64,000 nucleotides of DNA from positions 6,262,001-6,326,000 of the forward strand of contig NZ_VIWW01000001.1 of the NCBI RefSeq assembly GCF_007829885.1, in the 5' to 3' direction. Position numbers and translations under genes: made by a program. Below the pieces are notes generated by a model that saw only the letters and a program-made list of their open reading frames with translations, searched no databases and was not told where the DNA came from. The stretch comes from Streptomyces brevispora (GTDB lineage Bacteria > Actinomycetota > Actinomycetes > Streptomycetales > Streptomycetaceae). Shown here in pieces: positions 8,629-16,865 of the stretch (within the stretch, counting starts at the first letter, position 1; every line of letters starts with the position of its first letter).

Positions 8629-10857
8629 TCAATCGTCCATCAGTGGTAGACAGGGCAGCACCTTCTCGATGGTGATGGGGAAGTCGCGCACGCGCGCGCC
8701 GGTGGCGTTGAACACCGCGTTCGCGACCGACGCACCAGCCCCGCAGATGCCCAGCTCGCCGACGCCCTTCGCGCCCAGGACGTTGGCCTTGTCGTCGTAC
8801 CCGTCAAGAACGACTGCGTCGACGTCGGGGACGTCGGCGTGGACCGGCACCAGGTATTGCGCGAAGTCCCGGTTGACGAAGGCGCCGGATCGCAGGTCGA
8901 CCACGGCCTCTTCTTCGAGGGCCGCGCCGGCTCCCCAGATCATGCCGCCGATCAGCTGCGAGCGGGCCGTCTTGGCGTTGAGCACGCGGCCCACCGAGAA
9001 CACGCCGAGCATCCGCCGCAGACGGATCTCGGCGGTGTCCGCGTCGACCCCCACTTCAGCGAAATGGGCCCCGTAGGTGTTGATCGAGTAGTCCGTGTAG
9101 TTCGGATCGTCGCCCATGAAGCGGGTATCGCCTTCCGCCTCGACACCTTCCGGATGGTTGCGTGCGACGATCTCGCGCAGCGCCTCGCACGCGCCGCCGA
9201 TAGCCACGTTGCCGTCGGAGAACACGGCGTCCGCCGGGTCCAGGCCGTGCAGCGGGGAGCGCGTGTCGTCGCACGCCGCATCCAGGAGCTGCTCACGCAG
9301 GGCCATACACGCACCATGCACCGCAGTGCTTGAGCCGGCGGCGCCCCACGAGCCGCCGGACCCCCAGCTGGTGGGAAAATCGGAACGCCCGAGCTCGGTC
9401 CGCACCCGATCGGGCGGCAGCCCGAGCCCGTCGGCCGCGACCTGGGTCAGGACGGTGTACGTGCCCGTACCGAGATCGGTCATGTCTGTCTGGACGACGG
9501 CGGTGCCGTCGGCCTCCAACCGCACCCGCGCCGCTGTCGGCCCTTGGAAGTGCCCGCGGATGGCGGCCGACATGCCGTAGCCGACCAACCACCGCCCGTC
9601 GCGCACACTCGCCGGGGCGGCCGGGCGGTGCTCCCAGCCGAACAGGCGCGCGCCTTCGCGCAGACACTCGACCAGGTGCCGGTCGCTGTACGGCACGTCT
9701 CGCTCGGGATCGACGGTGGGCTCGTTGAGGATCCGCAGCTCGACCGGGTCCATCCCGAGTGCATGGGCCAGCTCGTCCATCGCCGACTCGACCGCCAGCA
9801 TGCCCGGCGCTTCGCCCGGCGCGCGTACGTCCGTCCCGGGCGGCAGATCGAGCGGCGCCAGCCGGTGGCTGGTCAACCGGTGGGGCGCGGCGTAGAGGCT
9901 GCGGGTCGTGGCGGCGGTCTGCTCGGCGTACTCCACGTCGGGGTTGGTGTGCATGGTGACGTCATGGGCGATCGCGGTCAGCCGTCCGTCCTGGTCCGCG
10001 CCCAGTCGAACCCGCTGGCTGGATGTGGGGCGGTTGCCGACGAGCTGGAAGATCTGCTGCCTGGTCATCGTGACCTTGACCGGTTGGCGCAACTCGCGAG
10101 CGGCGAGCGCCGCCAGGATCGTCTCGGAATGGATGCCCAGCTTGGAACCGAATCCCCCGCCGACGAAGGGGGTGACGATGTGAACCCGCTCCGGGTCGAT
10201 CCGAAGCGTGCCGGCGACCGAGGCCCGCGCCGCGTCGACGATCTGGCAGCTGACGTAGACGACCAGGTCCTCGTCGCGCGGTTCCACCAGACACGCGTGC
10301 GGTTCCATCGGCATCGAGAGCTCGAACGGCGTCGTGTACTGCTGGTCGACCTTGACCTCCGCGCTGTCGAACCCGGCATCGAAATCGCCGACCGCTGTGT
10401 CGGTGGGGAGACCGGCGTTGACCACTTTCGGGATGTACACCTCGTCTTCCTGCTCGGCAAAGTTGAAACGTCCCCGCCCGCCGCTGTATTCGACTTCGAC
10501 CAGATCGGCCGCCGCTCGGGCCTGTTCGAGGGTCGTGGCGACGACGAGTGCCACCGGCTCGCCGTAATAGTGGATGTCGGGGCCGGTCAGCACCGGCTGG
10601 GCGCGCCAGTATTCGAACGGAATGGACTCATCACGGACACCCTGCGCGGGGGCATTGTGATAGGTCATCACCATCTTTACGCCGGGTGCGCGTTCGGCGC
10701 TCTCGGTGTCGATCCGGGTGATGCGGCCTTTGCCGATCGTCGCGCCGGCGACGAATCCGTAGAGAGGTTGGCCGGCCCCCCACTGCTCGTAGGCGTATGT
10801 GGCCCGGCCGGCGACCTTCAACGGGCCGTCGACGCGGTTCAGAGCTTGCCCGATCAT
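8629..10857 (-). CDS. Aldehyde oxidoreductase, molybdenum cofactor-binding subunit (PaoC/YagR-like)
   Basis: This 742-aa large subunit belongs to the xanthine dehydrogenase family. It binds the molybdopterin cytosine dinucleotide cofactor and holds the substrate site. Residues 1-100 form the hammerhead domain (RATYAYEQWG), followed by Mo-binding regions including PFVGGGFGSK and GSGGSWGAAGSS. Near the C-terminus KGVGELGICGAG carries the conserved catalytic Glu and precedes the ATGARVRDFPIT signature of the PaoC/YagR branch. It is the last gene of a three-gene operon on the minus strand, 9 bases after the FAD subunit. The family oxidises aromatic and aliphatic aldehydes; the physiological substrate is not evident. 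No PaoD-type chaperone gene follows. Confidence 0.92.
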   Translation of the reverse strand: MIGQALNRVDGPLKVAGRATYAYEQWGAGQPLYGFVAGATIGKGRITRIDTESAERAPGVKMVMTYHNAPAQGVRDESIPFEYWRAQPVLTGPDIHYYGEPVALVVATTLEQARAAADLVEVEYSGGRGRFNFAEQEDEVYIPKVVNAGLPTDTAVGDFDAGFDSAEVKVDQQYTTPFELSMPMEPHACLVEPRDEDLVVYVSCQIVDAARASVAGTLRIDPERVHIVTPFVGGGFGSKLGIHSETILAALAARELRQPVKVTMTRQQIFQLVGNRPTSSQRVRLGADQDGRLTAIAHDVTMHTNPDVEYAEQTAATTRSLYAAPHRLTSHRLAPLDLPPGTDVRAPGEAPGMLAVESAMDELAHALGMDPVELRILNEPTVDPERDVPYSDRHLVECLREGARLFGWEHRPAAPASVRDGRWLVGYGMSAAIRGHFQGPTAARVRLEADGTAVVQTDMTDLGTGTYTVLTQVAADGLGLPPDRVRTELGRSDFPTSWGSGGSWGAAGSSTAVHGACMALREQLLDAACDDTRSPLHGLDPADAVFSDGNVAIGGACEALREIVARNHPEGVEAEGDTRFMGDDPNYTDYSINTYGAHFAEVGVDADTAEIRLRRMLGVFSVGRVLNAKTARSQLIGGMIWGAGAALEEEAVVDLRSGAFVNRDFAQYLVPVHADVPDVDAVVLDGYDDKANVLGAKGVGELGICGAGASVANAVFNATGARVRDFPITIEKVLPCLPLMDD

Positions 10858-10866
10858 CTCGTCTCC

Positions 10867-11850
10867 TCAGCTCGCCTGAGCCGCTTGCGCCAGCGTGCGG
10901 CACAGCGTGCGCCTGGCCAGCTCGATCTTGAAGTCGTTGTGCCCCTGCCCCACGGCGTCGCGCATCGCGGCCTCGGCGGCGGCGCGATAGGTGACCATCG
11001 TGGCGGGACGGCCGGTCAACGCGTCCTCCGCCTCGATGGACCGCCAGGGCTTGTGCGCCACACCGCCGAAAGCCACTCGCGCCTCACTGATCGCTCCTTG
11101 ATCGGTCGAGACGACAGCCGCGACGGAGACCAGCGCGAACTCGTACGACGCCCGGTCTCGCACCTTGCGGTAGATCTGCCGGCCCGACGGGGGCGGGGGA
11201 AGGAGCACGCTCGTGATCATCTCGCGAGGACCCAGCTCGGTCTCGATGTGCGGCGTATCGCCCGGCAGCCGGTAGAAGTCTGCGATGGCGACGCGGCGTA
11301 CCGACCCGTCGGCGTCGAGCAGCTCGATCTCCGCCTCCAGCGCGGTCAACGCGACGGCCATGTCCGAGGGGTGGGTGGCGATGCAGGAGTCGCTGACGCC
11401 GAGGAGGGCGTGCATCCGGTTGAACCCGCTGATCGCCGAGCATCCGGAACCGGGATCCCGTTTGTTGCAGCCCGCAGCCGTGTCGTAGAAGTAGGGGCAG
11501 CGAGTGCGCTGCAGCAGATTTCCCCCGGTGGACGCCTTGTTGCGCAGCTGGCCCGAGGCACCGGCCACCAGCGCCTCCGTCAGCACCGGGTAGCGGGTAC
11601 GCACTCGGGCATCGGCGGCCACATCGGAATTTGCCGCCTGGGCCCCGATACGCAGTCCGCCGTCGGGGAGCTCTTCGATGTCCCGCAACGGAAGCCGACT
11701 GATGTCGACCAGATGGCTGGGTTTCTCGATGTCGAGCTTCATCAGGTCGAGCAGGTTGGTGCCGCCGCTGATGAACTTCGCGCCGGTTCTGGACACCGCA
11801 GCGACGGCGGCCTGTGCGTCGGTTACTCGCTCGTACGTGAAGGATCTCAT
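10867..11850 (-). CDS. Aldehyde oxidoreductase, FAD-binding subunit with 4Fe-4S insert (PaoB/YagS-like)
   Basis: A 327-aa medium subunit of the xanthine dehydrogenase family that passes electrons from the iron-sulphur clusters to FAD. The FAD loop GAKFISGGTNLLDLMK is near residues 30-45. A Cys-rich segment, RTRCPYFYDTAAGCNKRDPG then SGC, matches the extra 4Fe-4S cluster known from E. coli PaoB and 4-hydroxybenzoyl-CoA reductase. The start is the ATG at 11850 (MRSFTYERV), which overlaps the 2Fe-2S subunit stop as ATGA; the longer upstream reading is not coding. This confirms translational coupling within the operon. Confidence 0.92.
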   Translation of the reverse strand: MRSFTYERVTDAQAAVAAVSRTGAKFISGGTNLLDLMKLDIEKPSHLVDISRLPLRDIEELPDGGLRIGAQAANSDVAADARVRTRYPVLTEALVAGASGQLRNKASTGGNLLQRTRCPYFYDTAAGCNKRDPGSGCSAISGFNRMHALLGVSDSCIATHPSDMAVALTALEAEIELLDADGSVRRVAIADFYRLPGDTPHIETELGPREMITSVLLPPPPSGRQIYRKVRDRASYEFALVSVAAVVSTDQGAISEARVAFGGVAHKPWRSIEAEDALTGRPATMVTYRAAAEAAMRDAVGQGHNDFKIELARRTLCRTLAQAAQAS

Positions 11851-12419
11851 TCCGGGCGGCCCACCGCGATGCCACGGATGGCCGCGACGATGTTGGGATA
11901 GGCGGCGCACCGACAGATGTTGCCGCTCATCCGCTCGCGGATCTCCTCATCGGTCAACGTGATCCGCAGCGAGGTCACATCAGCGGTGGCGTGGCTGGGC
12001 CAGCCCGCCTCCACCTCGGCGAGCATGCCGACAGCCGAACAGATCTGGCCGGGAGTGCAGTAGCCACATTGGAAGCCGTCATGCTCGACGAAGGCACGTT
12101 GCATGGGGTGCAGACCATCGGGATCGCCCAGGCCTTCGATCGTCACGATCTCATCGTCCTCATGCATCACGGCGAGCGTCAAACAAGAGTTGACGCGGCG
12201 GCCGTTGATCAGCACCGTGCAGGCGCCGCACTGCCCGTGATCACACCCCTTCTTGGTCCCGCTCAGGCGCAGGTGCTCGCGCAGCGCGTCGAGCAGCGAG
12301 GTCCGTGGATCCACCTCAAGCCGTCGCACCTGATCGTTGATGTTCAACTCGATCGCCGAGAGTTGGGCCATCTCGCCCTGGCTCCGCCCAGCGGCGCCCG
12401 TATCCGAATCACTCACCAC
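11847..12419 (-). CDS. Aldehyde oxidoreductase, 2Fe-2S subunit (PaoA/YagT-like)
   Basis: The small subunit of the molybdenum hydroxylase carries two 2Fe-2S clusters. The plant-ferredoxin-type motif CDHGQCGACTV is followed by the all-helical domain with GYCTPGQ and GNICRCAAYPNI, which supply the remaining Cys ligands. The start is best placed at one of two consecutive GTG codons (12419 or 12416) because AAGGAGG lies 5-8 bases upstream; an ATG at 12470 would add 17 Arg-rich residues. No twin-arginine export signal, of the kind seen on E. coli PaoA, is evident from this start, so a cytoplasmic enzyme is likely. It is the first gene of the operon. Confidence 0.92.
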   Translation of the reverse strand: MVSDSDTGAAGRSQGEMAQLSAIELNINDQVRRLEVDPRTSLLDALREHLRLSGTKKGCDHGQCGACTVLINGRRVNSCLTLAVMHEDDEIVTIEGLGDPDGLHPMQRAFVEHDGFQCGYCTPGQICSAVGMLAEVEAGWPSHATADVTSLRITLTDEEIRERMSGNICRCAAYPNIVAAIRGIAVGRPE

Positions 12420-12470
12420 AGCCCTCCTTCCTCGCTGGGTGCGGGTGTCACCCTGGGTACGCGTCGCCAC

Positions 12471-13164
12471 TGTGGGGCGCGCTCCTCCTCAAGGTCTCGC
12501 AAAAACCGATGGGCCGCTCGCCGAAAGGTGCTCAACCGTGCCCGCCTTACCCGGCCGGGCGTTTCTGCGTGGCAGCCCGGCGCGCATCCCGCGCAGCCAC
12601 CCCGCGAACCGGCGCCGGGCGGCGAAGATGTTCTTGAATCAGCCGGGTGGACATGTGCGGTGGAGACTGACCACGCTCGATGAGCCGGCTTTCGGATCCG
12701 CGATCCGCTTCACAGTGAAGCGGAGAGTCGACAGTGGCGGCGGGACCCGCGCACCTGGGTCAGTCGGGCCCAGACAGGGGAGCGTGGTTCGTGGGGCAGC
12801 TGTGGAGGGCGAGGCAGCCCCGATTCCGTCCCCTTCCCCGAAGCGGGCGGAATCGCCGCCCCTCACGGTGAGCGGCTGACAGCGTGCAGGTCGGACGGCA
12901 GCGGAAGCCAACGAGCTCGCACAGTCCCGCCCAAAACCCTGTCGGTCAGATGGTCGTACAGTCCCGGACGCGTGAAATCACTGCCCTCTGTCCCACTCGT
13001 CCAGCTTCGGGTTCGCCAGTGTCCACAGGAACGGGGCTGAGGCAGGGGCCTCAAGCGCTGGTCCCCCTGACGTGCAGCCGGGATGCACGCGCCTACGGAT
13101 GAGAAGTCGCGTGGTGAATTTCTGTACCGACGGCCCGTGCGTAGGGCCTCATGGCGTCCCGGCA
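12471..13164. other. Long stretch without a recognisable gene
   Basis: Short frames on both strands have no recognisable domain and unusual composition for this genome. The only distinct structure is the palindrome at 12705-12723. The 5' end should hold the promoter of the aldehyde oxidoreductase operon, but no clear -10/-35 pair was identified. Confidence 0.6.
12705..12723. repeat. Perfect 9-bp inverted repeat around one base
   Basis: CCGCTTCAC-A-GTGAAGCGG is a perfect odd-centred palindrome, a shape typical of dimeric regulator sites. It lies about 290 bases upstream of the aldehyde oxidoreductase operon and is not next to any recognised gene on the other side. Confidence 0.5.
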
Positions 13165-13410
13165 TCACGCCTCGGCCCTTTGGGTGATGGCTGCCTCGGT
13201 GCGGTCTCCCAGGAACTCGTACCACCGGCGTTCCAGGCAGACGTAGCGCACGTCCGCTTCGACGAGGCTGAGGAAAGCCGTCACGGTCTCGGTGAGACGT
13301 TGCTGCAGCCCCGGGTCGGTCAACGTTCCGTCCTCGGCGAAGGCCTGGTAGCTATTGGCCAGGCTGAACATGTCCGGGTAGACGCGTGCCCAGGTGTTCC
13401 AGGGGAATCC
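13165..13410 (-). pseudogene. C-terminal fragment of an unrecognised protein (possibly flavodoxin-like oxidoreductase)
   Basis: A coding-like frame begins right after an in-frame TGA (GFPWNTWARVYPDMFSLANS) and continues through VEADVRYVCLERRWYEFLGD, ending at 13165. The composition, with many Trp, Tyr and acidic residues, is that of a real protein rather than a shadow. The RRWYEFLGDRTEA tail faintly recalls streptomycete NADPH-dependent FMN reductase-type proteins, but this is a weak impression. No start or N-terminus is present, so it is probably a truncated gene. Confidence 0.4.
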
Positions 13411-13874
13411 TCAGGGTCCACAGCCCTACGGGGGTGACGGGTGCTGAGTTGATCCGGCAGCTGCGTCGTCCCGCTGGTGATCGCCGACGGGAGGTCACCG
13501 AGTACGCCCCCGACAGCTTCCTTGAGGTGGGATACGAGGGGCCTGGGCCAGCTGGCCCATGGTGGCGCGTGGCCCGACTTCCGGTCGAGTGCCTACGCTC
13601 CTGAGTGCCGTCCAGACCGTCCATGTGACGGTGATCACGAACGCCCTTCGGGCGGTGCTGCGTAGGCTTGGGCCGTCGCCACGGTGGGGTCGCGAGAGTG
13701 GGCGAAGGCTCTCCCCCGGTCGCCTGGCGATGCGTCAGGAAAGTGAGCAAGTGGTGAGCATCAGTCCTCAAAAACCTGGGGAAAGCTGACCGAACTTGCG
13801 ACTCGTTGTAGGGTAGGGAAACAGCACTTGACCTGCAAAAACGCAGGCAGGAAGCCTAGCCTGGGAATAGCTCC
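13411..13874. other. Non-coding or decayed stretch upstream of panD
   Basis: No credible gene is seen. A small hairpin (CCTGC at 13832-13836, GCAGG at 13843-13847, A-rich loop) and a TTGACC hexamer at 13828 occur just upstream of panD and may belong to its promoter or leader, but spacing to a -10 element is poor. Confidence 0.4.
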
Positions 13875-14300
13875 ATGATGCGTACTATGTTCAAGTCCAA
13901 AATCCACCGGGCCACCGTGACCCAGGCCGACCTGCACTACGTCGGTTCCGTCACGGTCGACGCCGAGCTGATGGAGGCCGCGGATCTGCTGCCCGGTGAG
14001 CTCGTGCACATCGTGGACATCGACAACGGCGCCCGGCTGGAGACGTACGTCATCGAGGGTGAACGCGGCTCCGGAGTCATCGGGATCAACGGCGCGGCCG
14101 CTCACCTCGTGCACCCCGGCGACCTGGTCATCCTGATCAGCTACGCACAGGTCGACGACGCCGAGGCGCGCACCCTGGTCCCGCGTGTCGTCCACGTCGA
14201 CGCGGGGAACCGGATCGTCGCGCTCGGCGCCGACACCTCCGCACCCGTGCCGGGCACCGACACCGCACGCAGCCCGCACGCCGTGCCCGCGGGGCGCTGA
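13875..14300 (+). CDS. panD: Aspartate 1-decarboxylase
   Basis: PanD converts L-aspartate to beta-alanine for pantothenate and coenzyme A synthesis. The 141-aa proenzyme contains the self-cleavage site YVGS (Gly24-Ser25), where Ser25 becomes the pyruvoyl cofactor. The fold-defining segments HRATVTQADLHYVGSVTVDA, IDNGARLETYVI, NGAAAHLVHPGD and VILISYAQ are all intact. The last 20 residues are a variable tail. Three ATGs occur at the start (13875, 13878, 13887); family members usually start a few residues before FKSKIHRA. It stands alone among mobile-element debris, with no panB or panC nearby. Confidence 0.95.
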   Translation: MMRTMFKSKIHRATVTQADLHYVGSVTVDAELMEAADLLPGELVHIVDIDNGARLETYVIEGERGSGVIGINGAAAHLVHPGDLVILISYAQVDDAEARTLVPRVVHVDAGNRIVALGADTSAPVPGTDTARSPHAVPAGR

Positions 14301-14616
14301 AGCGGCCGGCCCACCGAGGAAGCACCCGCTGTGGCGGACCGGGCCGGACTGGCCGGGCTCGAACGGCATCGCCGGGTTTTTCCGTCGGCCTTCGCTGCGT
14401 AGGACCAGGGCGGGGTCCAGCGGCGGAGTTCGTCCGCGATCTCCTTGGGGGATGTCTGGATGCGCTGTTCGACAGCCCGTTGATGGATATCGATCTGCCG
14501 GGCAGGGAGCGGATGTCGGCCTCGTGGATGGCGGTGGTGGCGCCGATCCGGGCCAACAGGATGCGCGGGCGGCGAGGCGTCGTACCTGTTCAGCCCAGCC
14601 CTGTTGTCTGTCGCGC
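14301..14616. other. Decayed stretch after panD
   Basis: Both strands carry only broken frames. Minus-strand peptides such as QRIQTSPKEIADELRRWTP and LARIGATTAIHEADI look protein-like and may be frameshifted remains of a second recombinase-associated gene, but no domain can be named. Confidence 0.35.
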
Positions 14617-14811
14617 ATGATGCCGGTAGCGCCCTGTCCATCACGAGTCGCTGCACGGCCCGCCCGGAGGCGGCCAGGCCGGCCACCTCCGGGTCCGCAT
14701 GTGTGCGGTAGCGAGGTACGAAGCCGTGGTCGTTGGCCGGTCGTGGCCGAGCATTTTCGGTACCTTCCACAGCGACCTGCCGCGCTCATAGTTGTGTGTC
14801 GCGCAAGCATG
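14617..14811 (-). pseudogene. Tyrosine recombinase C-terminal remnant
   Basis: The frame HACATHNYERGRSLWKVPKM followed by LGHDRPTTTASYLATAH carries the integrase box II region, including the Gly-His pair and the tyrosine of the active-site helix. Homology then shifts frame to ADPEVAGLAASGRAVQRLVM, which is a typical end for this family. Nothing of the N-terminal or SAM-like domain remains. Confidence 0.6.
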
Positions 14812-15001
14812 TCTTGTGTTCAAAGGCTGTGTGCGGATGACCTCGTATGGCCATTGAGCAAGTCCGCTGTCGGAACTGCGTTCGCGACGGTGACAGCGGC
14901 GCGTGTTGTATTCCAGCCCCGCTGGCGTGACGCGGTTCACTGTCTGGGTCTTGGTGGTGGAACCGCCGGGCCGTGCGCGTCTGTTGTGGCAGGGTCGGAC
15001 C

Positions 15002-15634
15002 ATGCCCTTTGATCACAACGACCACTATCACCGTCTGCTGTTGCGCCAGGTGCGGCGGAATTGCGGTGCGGCCCTGGACGTCGGCTGTGGGACCGGCCGG
15101 TTCGCTCGTCGGCTCGCTCGCCTGGGCATGGAGGTCGATGCGATCGACCCGTCGGAGGAGGCCATTGCGGAGGCCCGCGTGCTGTCGGGGCGGATAGCCG
15201 GTGATGGCAGCCCACGCTTCCAGCGCACGAACGTCACCGAAGTCGAACTGCCCAAGAATCACTACGACTTCATCTCGTGCCTCGCCAGCATCCATCACAT
15301 GCCGTTCGACACCGTCGCCGCACTGCGTGACGCACTCGCGCCCGGCGGCGTCCTCGTTATCTTGGGCTGCTATCCGGAGAAGACCCGGATCGACTGGGCT
15401 TGGAGCCTGGTGGCCGTGCCTGTGAACGCTGTCGCGCGGCTGACCGTCGCTTTGATGGAAAGGCTTCGCCCTGCCGCCGCTTCCATCGGCCCAGACCGGG
15501 TGAAAGCGCCGGTGAGCCAGCCGACTGTTCCCCTGCTGCAGATCCGTCGGGAGGCCGCGGTCCTGCTGCCTGGATGCAGCATCCGCAGGCTCCTCTTCTG
15601 GCGTTATCTGCTCGTCTTTCGCAACAGCGACTGA
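15002..15634 (+). CDS. Class I SAM-dependent methyltransferase
   Basis: This 210-aa protein has a complete methyltransferase core: motif I DVGCGTGRF (26-34), motif II acidic residue in VDAIDPSEEA, and the later FISCLASIHHMPF and ALAPGGVLVILGCYP blocks. The ATG at 15002 gives the usual short N-terminus (MPFDHNDHYHRLL) of Methyltransf_25/11-type enzymes. The C-terminal part (GCSIRRLLFWRYLLVFRN) is typical of a streptomycete group that methylates small molecules. The substrate cannot be read. It is monocistronic, followed by a transposase relic. Confidence 0.85.
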   Translation: MPFDHNDHYHRLLLRQVRRNCGAALDVGCGTGRFARRLARLGMEVDAIDPSEEAIAEARVLSGRIAGDGSPRFQRTNVTEVELPKNHYDFISCLASIHHMPFDTVAALRDALAPGGVLVILGCYPEKTRIDWAWSLVAVPVNAVARLTVALMERLRPAAASIGPDRVKAPVSQPTVPLLQIRREAAVLLPGCSIRRLLFWRYLLVFRNSD

Positions 15635-15690
15635 CGGGACCGCCTGGGCGCGCCGCGGAAGGCGATCTTGGTCGTGAGTGATCATCTGCT

Positions 15691-16170
15691 GTGGGGCGTG
15701 GTGATCTGACGAACGATCAGTGGGCCCGGCGGCAGTTGATGGACGGCATACGGTGGCGGCCCAGGACCAGGACCGGTGCACCGTGGCGCGATGTGCCGGA
15801 GAGGTACGGCCTGTGGGACCGGGCCTACGGCCTGTTCCGGCGCCGGCAGCGCGATGGCGCCTGGAGGCGAGTCTTCGAGCAGATGCAGGCCGAGGCCGAC
15901 GCGAAGGGCCTGATTACGTGGGACGTCAGCGTGGACTCCACCATCGCCCGGGCTCACCAGCAGGCCGCCGGGGCGCGTAAAAGGAGCATTACAGAAGGAG
16001 TCTCCCGGCGGCGTCGACGCCGAACCCGACGACCACGGCCTCGGACGCCCGCGCGGCGGGCTGACCACCAAACTGCACCTGGCGGTCGAGCAGCGGTAAA
16101 AGCCGCTGTCGCCGCTCGTCATCGCAGGCAAGCGGCACGACAGCCCGCTGTGGCAGTGACGGTGCTCTAA
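15691..16170 (+). pseudogene. IS5-family transposase with internal deletion and frameshift
   Basis: The GTG start gives GRGDLTNDQWARR, then QLMDGIRWRPRTRTGAPWRD, LFRRRQRDGAWRRVFEQM, LITWDVSVDSTIARAHQQAA. This is the well-known streptomycete IS5/ISL3-like order, but about 20 residues normally found between WAR and QLIDGIRW are missing. After AGARK the homology continues in another frame (ESPGGVDAEPDDHGLGRPRG, LTTKLHLAVEQ), so there is also a frameshift, and the C-terminal catalytic Glu region is lost. The 3' end abuts the truncated gene at 16167. Confidence 0.75.
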
Positions 16171-16412
16171 CAAAACTTCGGAACCCACGGCATCGCCTCA
16201 CGCCATCCCTGGCGATCGTGCGTCCAGTTGATCATCACTCTGGCGATCGGCTCTGGACCGGTCATCTCATGCGGTTTTGGGTCGAGCCTTTCAAGAATCA
16301 CGAACCGATGACGCAGGTTCATATCAGCCAGCAGGTCGTGCAGGGCGTCCCCGGTCGGATCGTCCACGGCAGGCTCGCCATCTTCGATTGCCCGCAGCAC
16401 CGGTTTCGCCAT
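16167..16412 (-). CDS. Small protein of unknown function, probably truncated at its C-terminus by the IS relic
   Basis: An 81-aa reading frame MAKPVLRAIEDGEPAVDDPT continues with LHDLLADMNLRHRFVILERL and ends at MPWVPKFC, exactly where the transposase fragment's end begins. The acidic, Leu-rich start looks like a genuine protein, perhaps an immunity-like or toxin-neutralising small protein, but I do not recognise it. The abrupt end suggests the C-terminus was lost to the insertion. Confidence 0.45.
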   Translation of the reverse strand: MAKPVLRAIEDGEPAVDDPTGDALHDLLADMNLRHRFVILERLDPKPHEMTGPEPIARVMINWTHDRQGWREAMPWVPKFC

Positions 16413-16479
16413 GCCCGCGAATGTACTGGCCTACCAGGATTCAGCCGCCCACCAGTGCACTTTCACCACACGCCCTGGT

Positions 16480-16520
16480 GGTCACGCCCGGACGAAGGCC
16501 GTCACTCTCCCCGTCCGGAC
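16480..16520 (+). repeat. Short direct repeat copy A
   Basis: This 41-base segment matches 18471-18511 at about 31 positions in the same orientation. Both read RTxxVTLPVRT in one frame. The two copies flank the DHFR-like/AHSA1/ArsR operon. Confidence 0.45.
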
Positions 16521-16539
16521 GCCTATGCGTATGGCCCCG

Positions 16540-16831
16540 TCAGGGCGTGGCGGTGACCTGCCCCGGCGACCAGCCGTCGTTCTCGGTGGCGTCGATCACC
16601 AGCCAGATCTGCACCGATGTTGGCCAGCTCGATCGCCGCCTCGTAGCGAGCCACGAACTTGCTTCGTCGCCGTTCTCGTTGCTGCGAAGTTCGTCGTAGC
16701 CGGGGATGACTGCCCGCGGACAGCAGGCCGGACACCGTGTCGGCGTACAGGGCCGGCTCCCCGCCCTCATGGGTGAGCACGTATCGCCATCCGCCGTCGC
16801 CACCAGGGCGAGCCGGGCGTTCGCGGGCAGC
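16540..16831 (-). pseudogene. Multiply frameshifted gene of unknown function
   Basis: Three frames must be joined to read one plausible protein: LPANARLALVATADG, then WRYVLTHEGGEPALYADTVS GLL in a second frame, VIPGYDELRSNENGDEA in the first, KFVARYEAAIELANIGADL in the second, and VIDATENDGWSPGQVTATP at the end. The peptide has the composition of a real gene, but the family is not recognised. The repeated shifts make it a pseudogene. Confidence 0.5.
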
Positions 16832-16832
16832 T

Positions 16833-16858
16833 GACCTCGGCGGGAGAGCGCCGAGGTC
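16833..16858 (-). terminator. Hairpin terminator of the ArsR-AHSA1-DHFR operon
   Basis: A perfect 10-bp stem (16833-16842 with 16849-16858) and a 6-base loop begin 8 bases past the stop of the gene at 16866. Confidence 0.65.
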
Positions 16859-16865
16859 GGGACAG

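Noticed and set aside
9544..11901. 785-codon plus-strand frame
   Set aside because: It is antisense to the aldehyde oxidoreductase genes and has no domain similarity; the opposite strand encodes clear enzymes.
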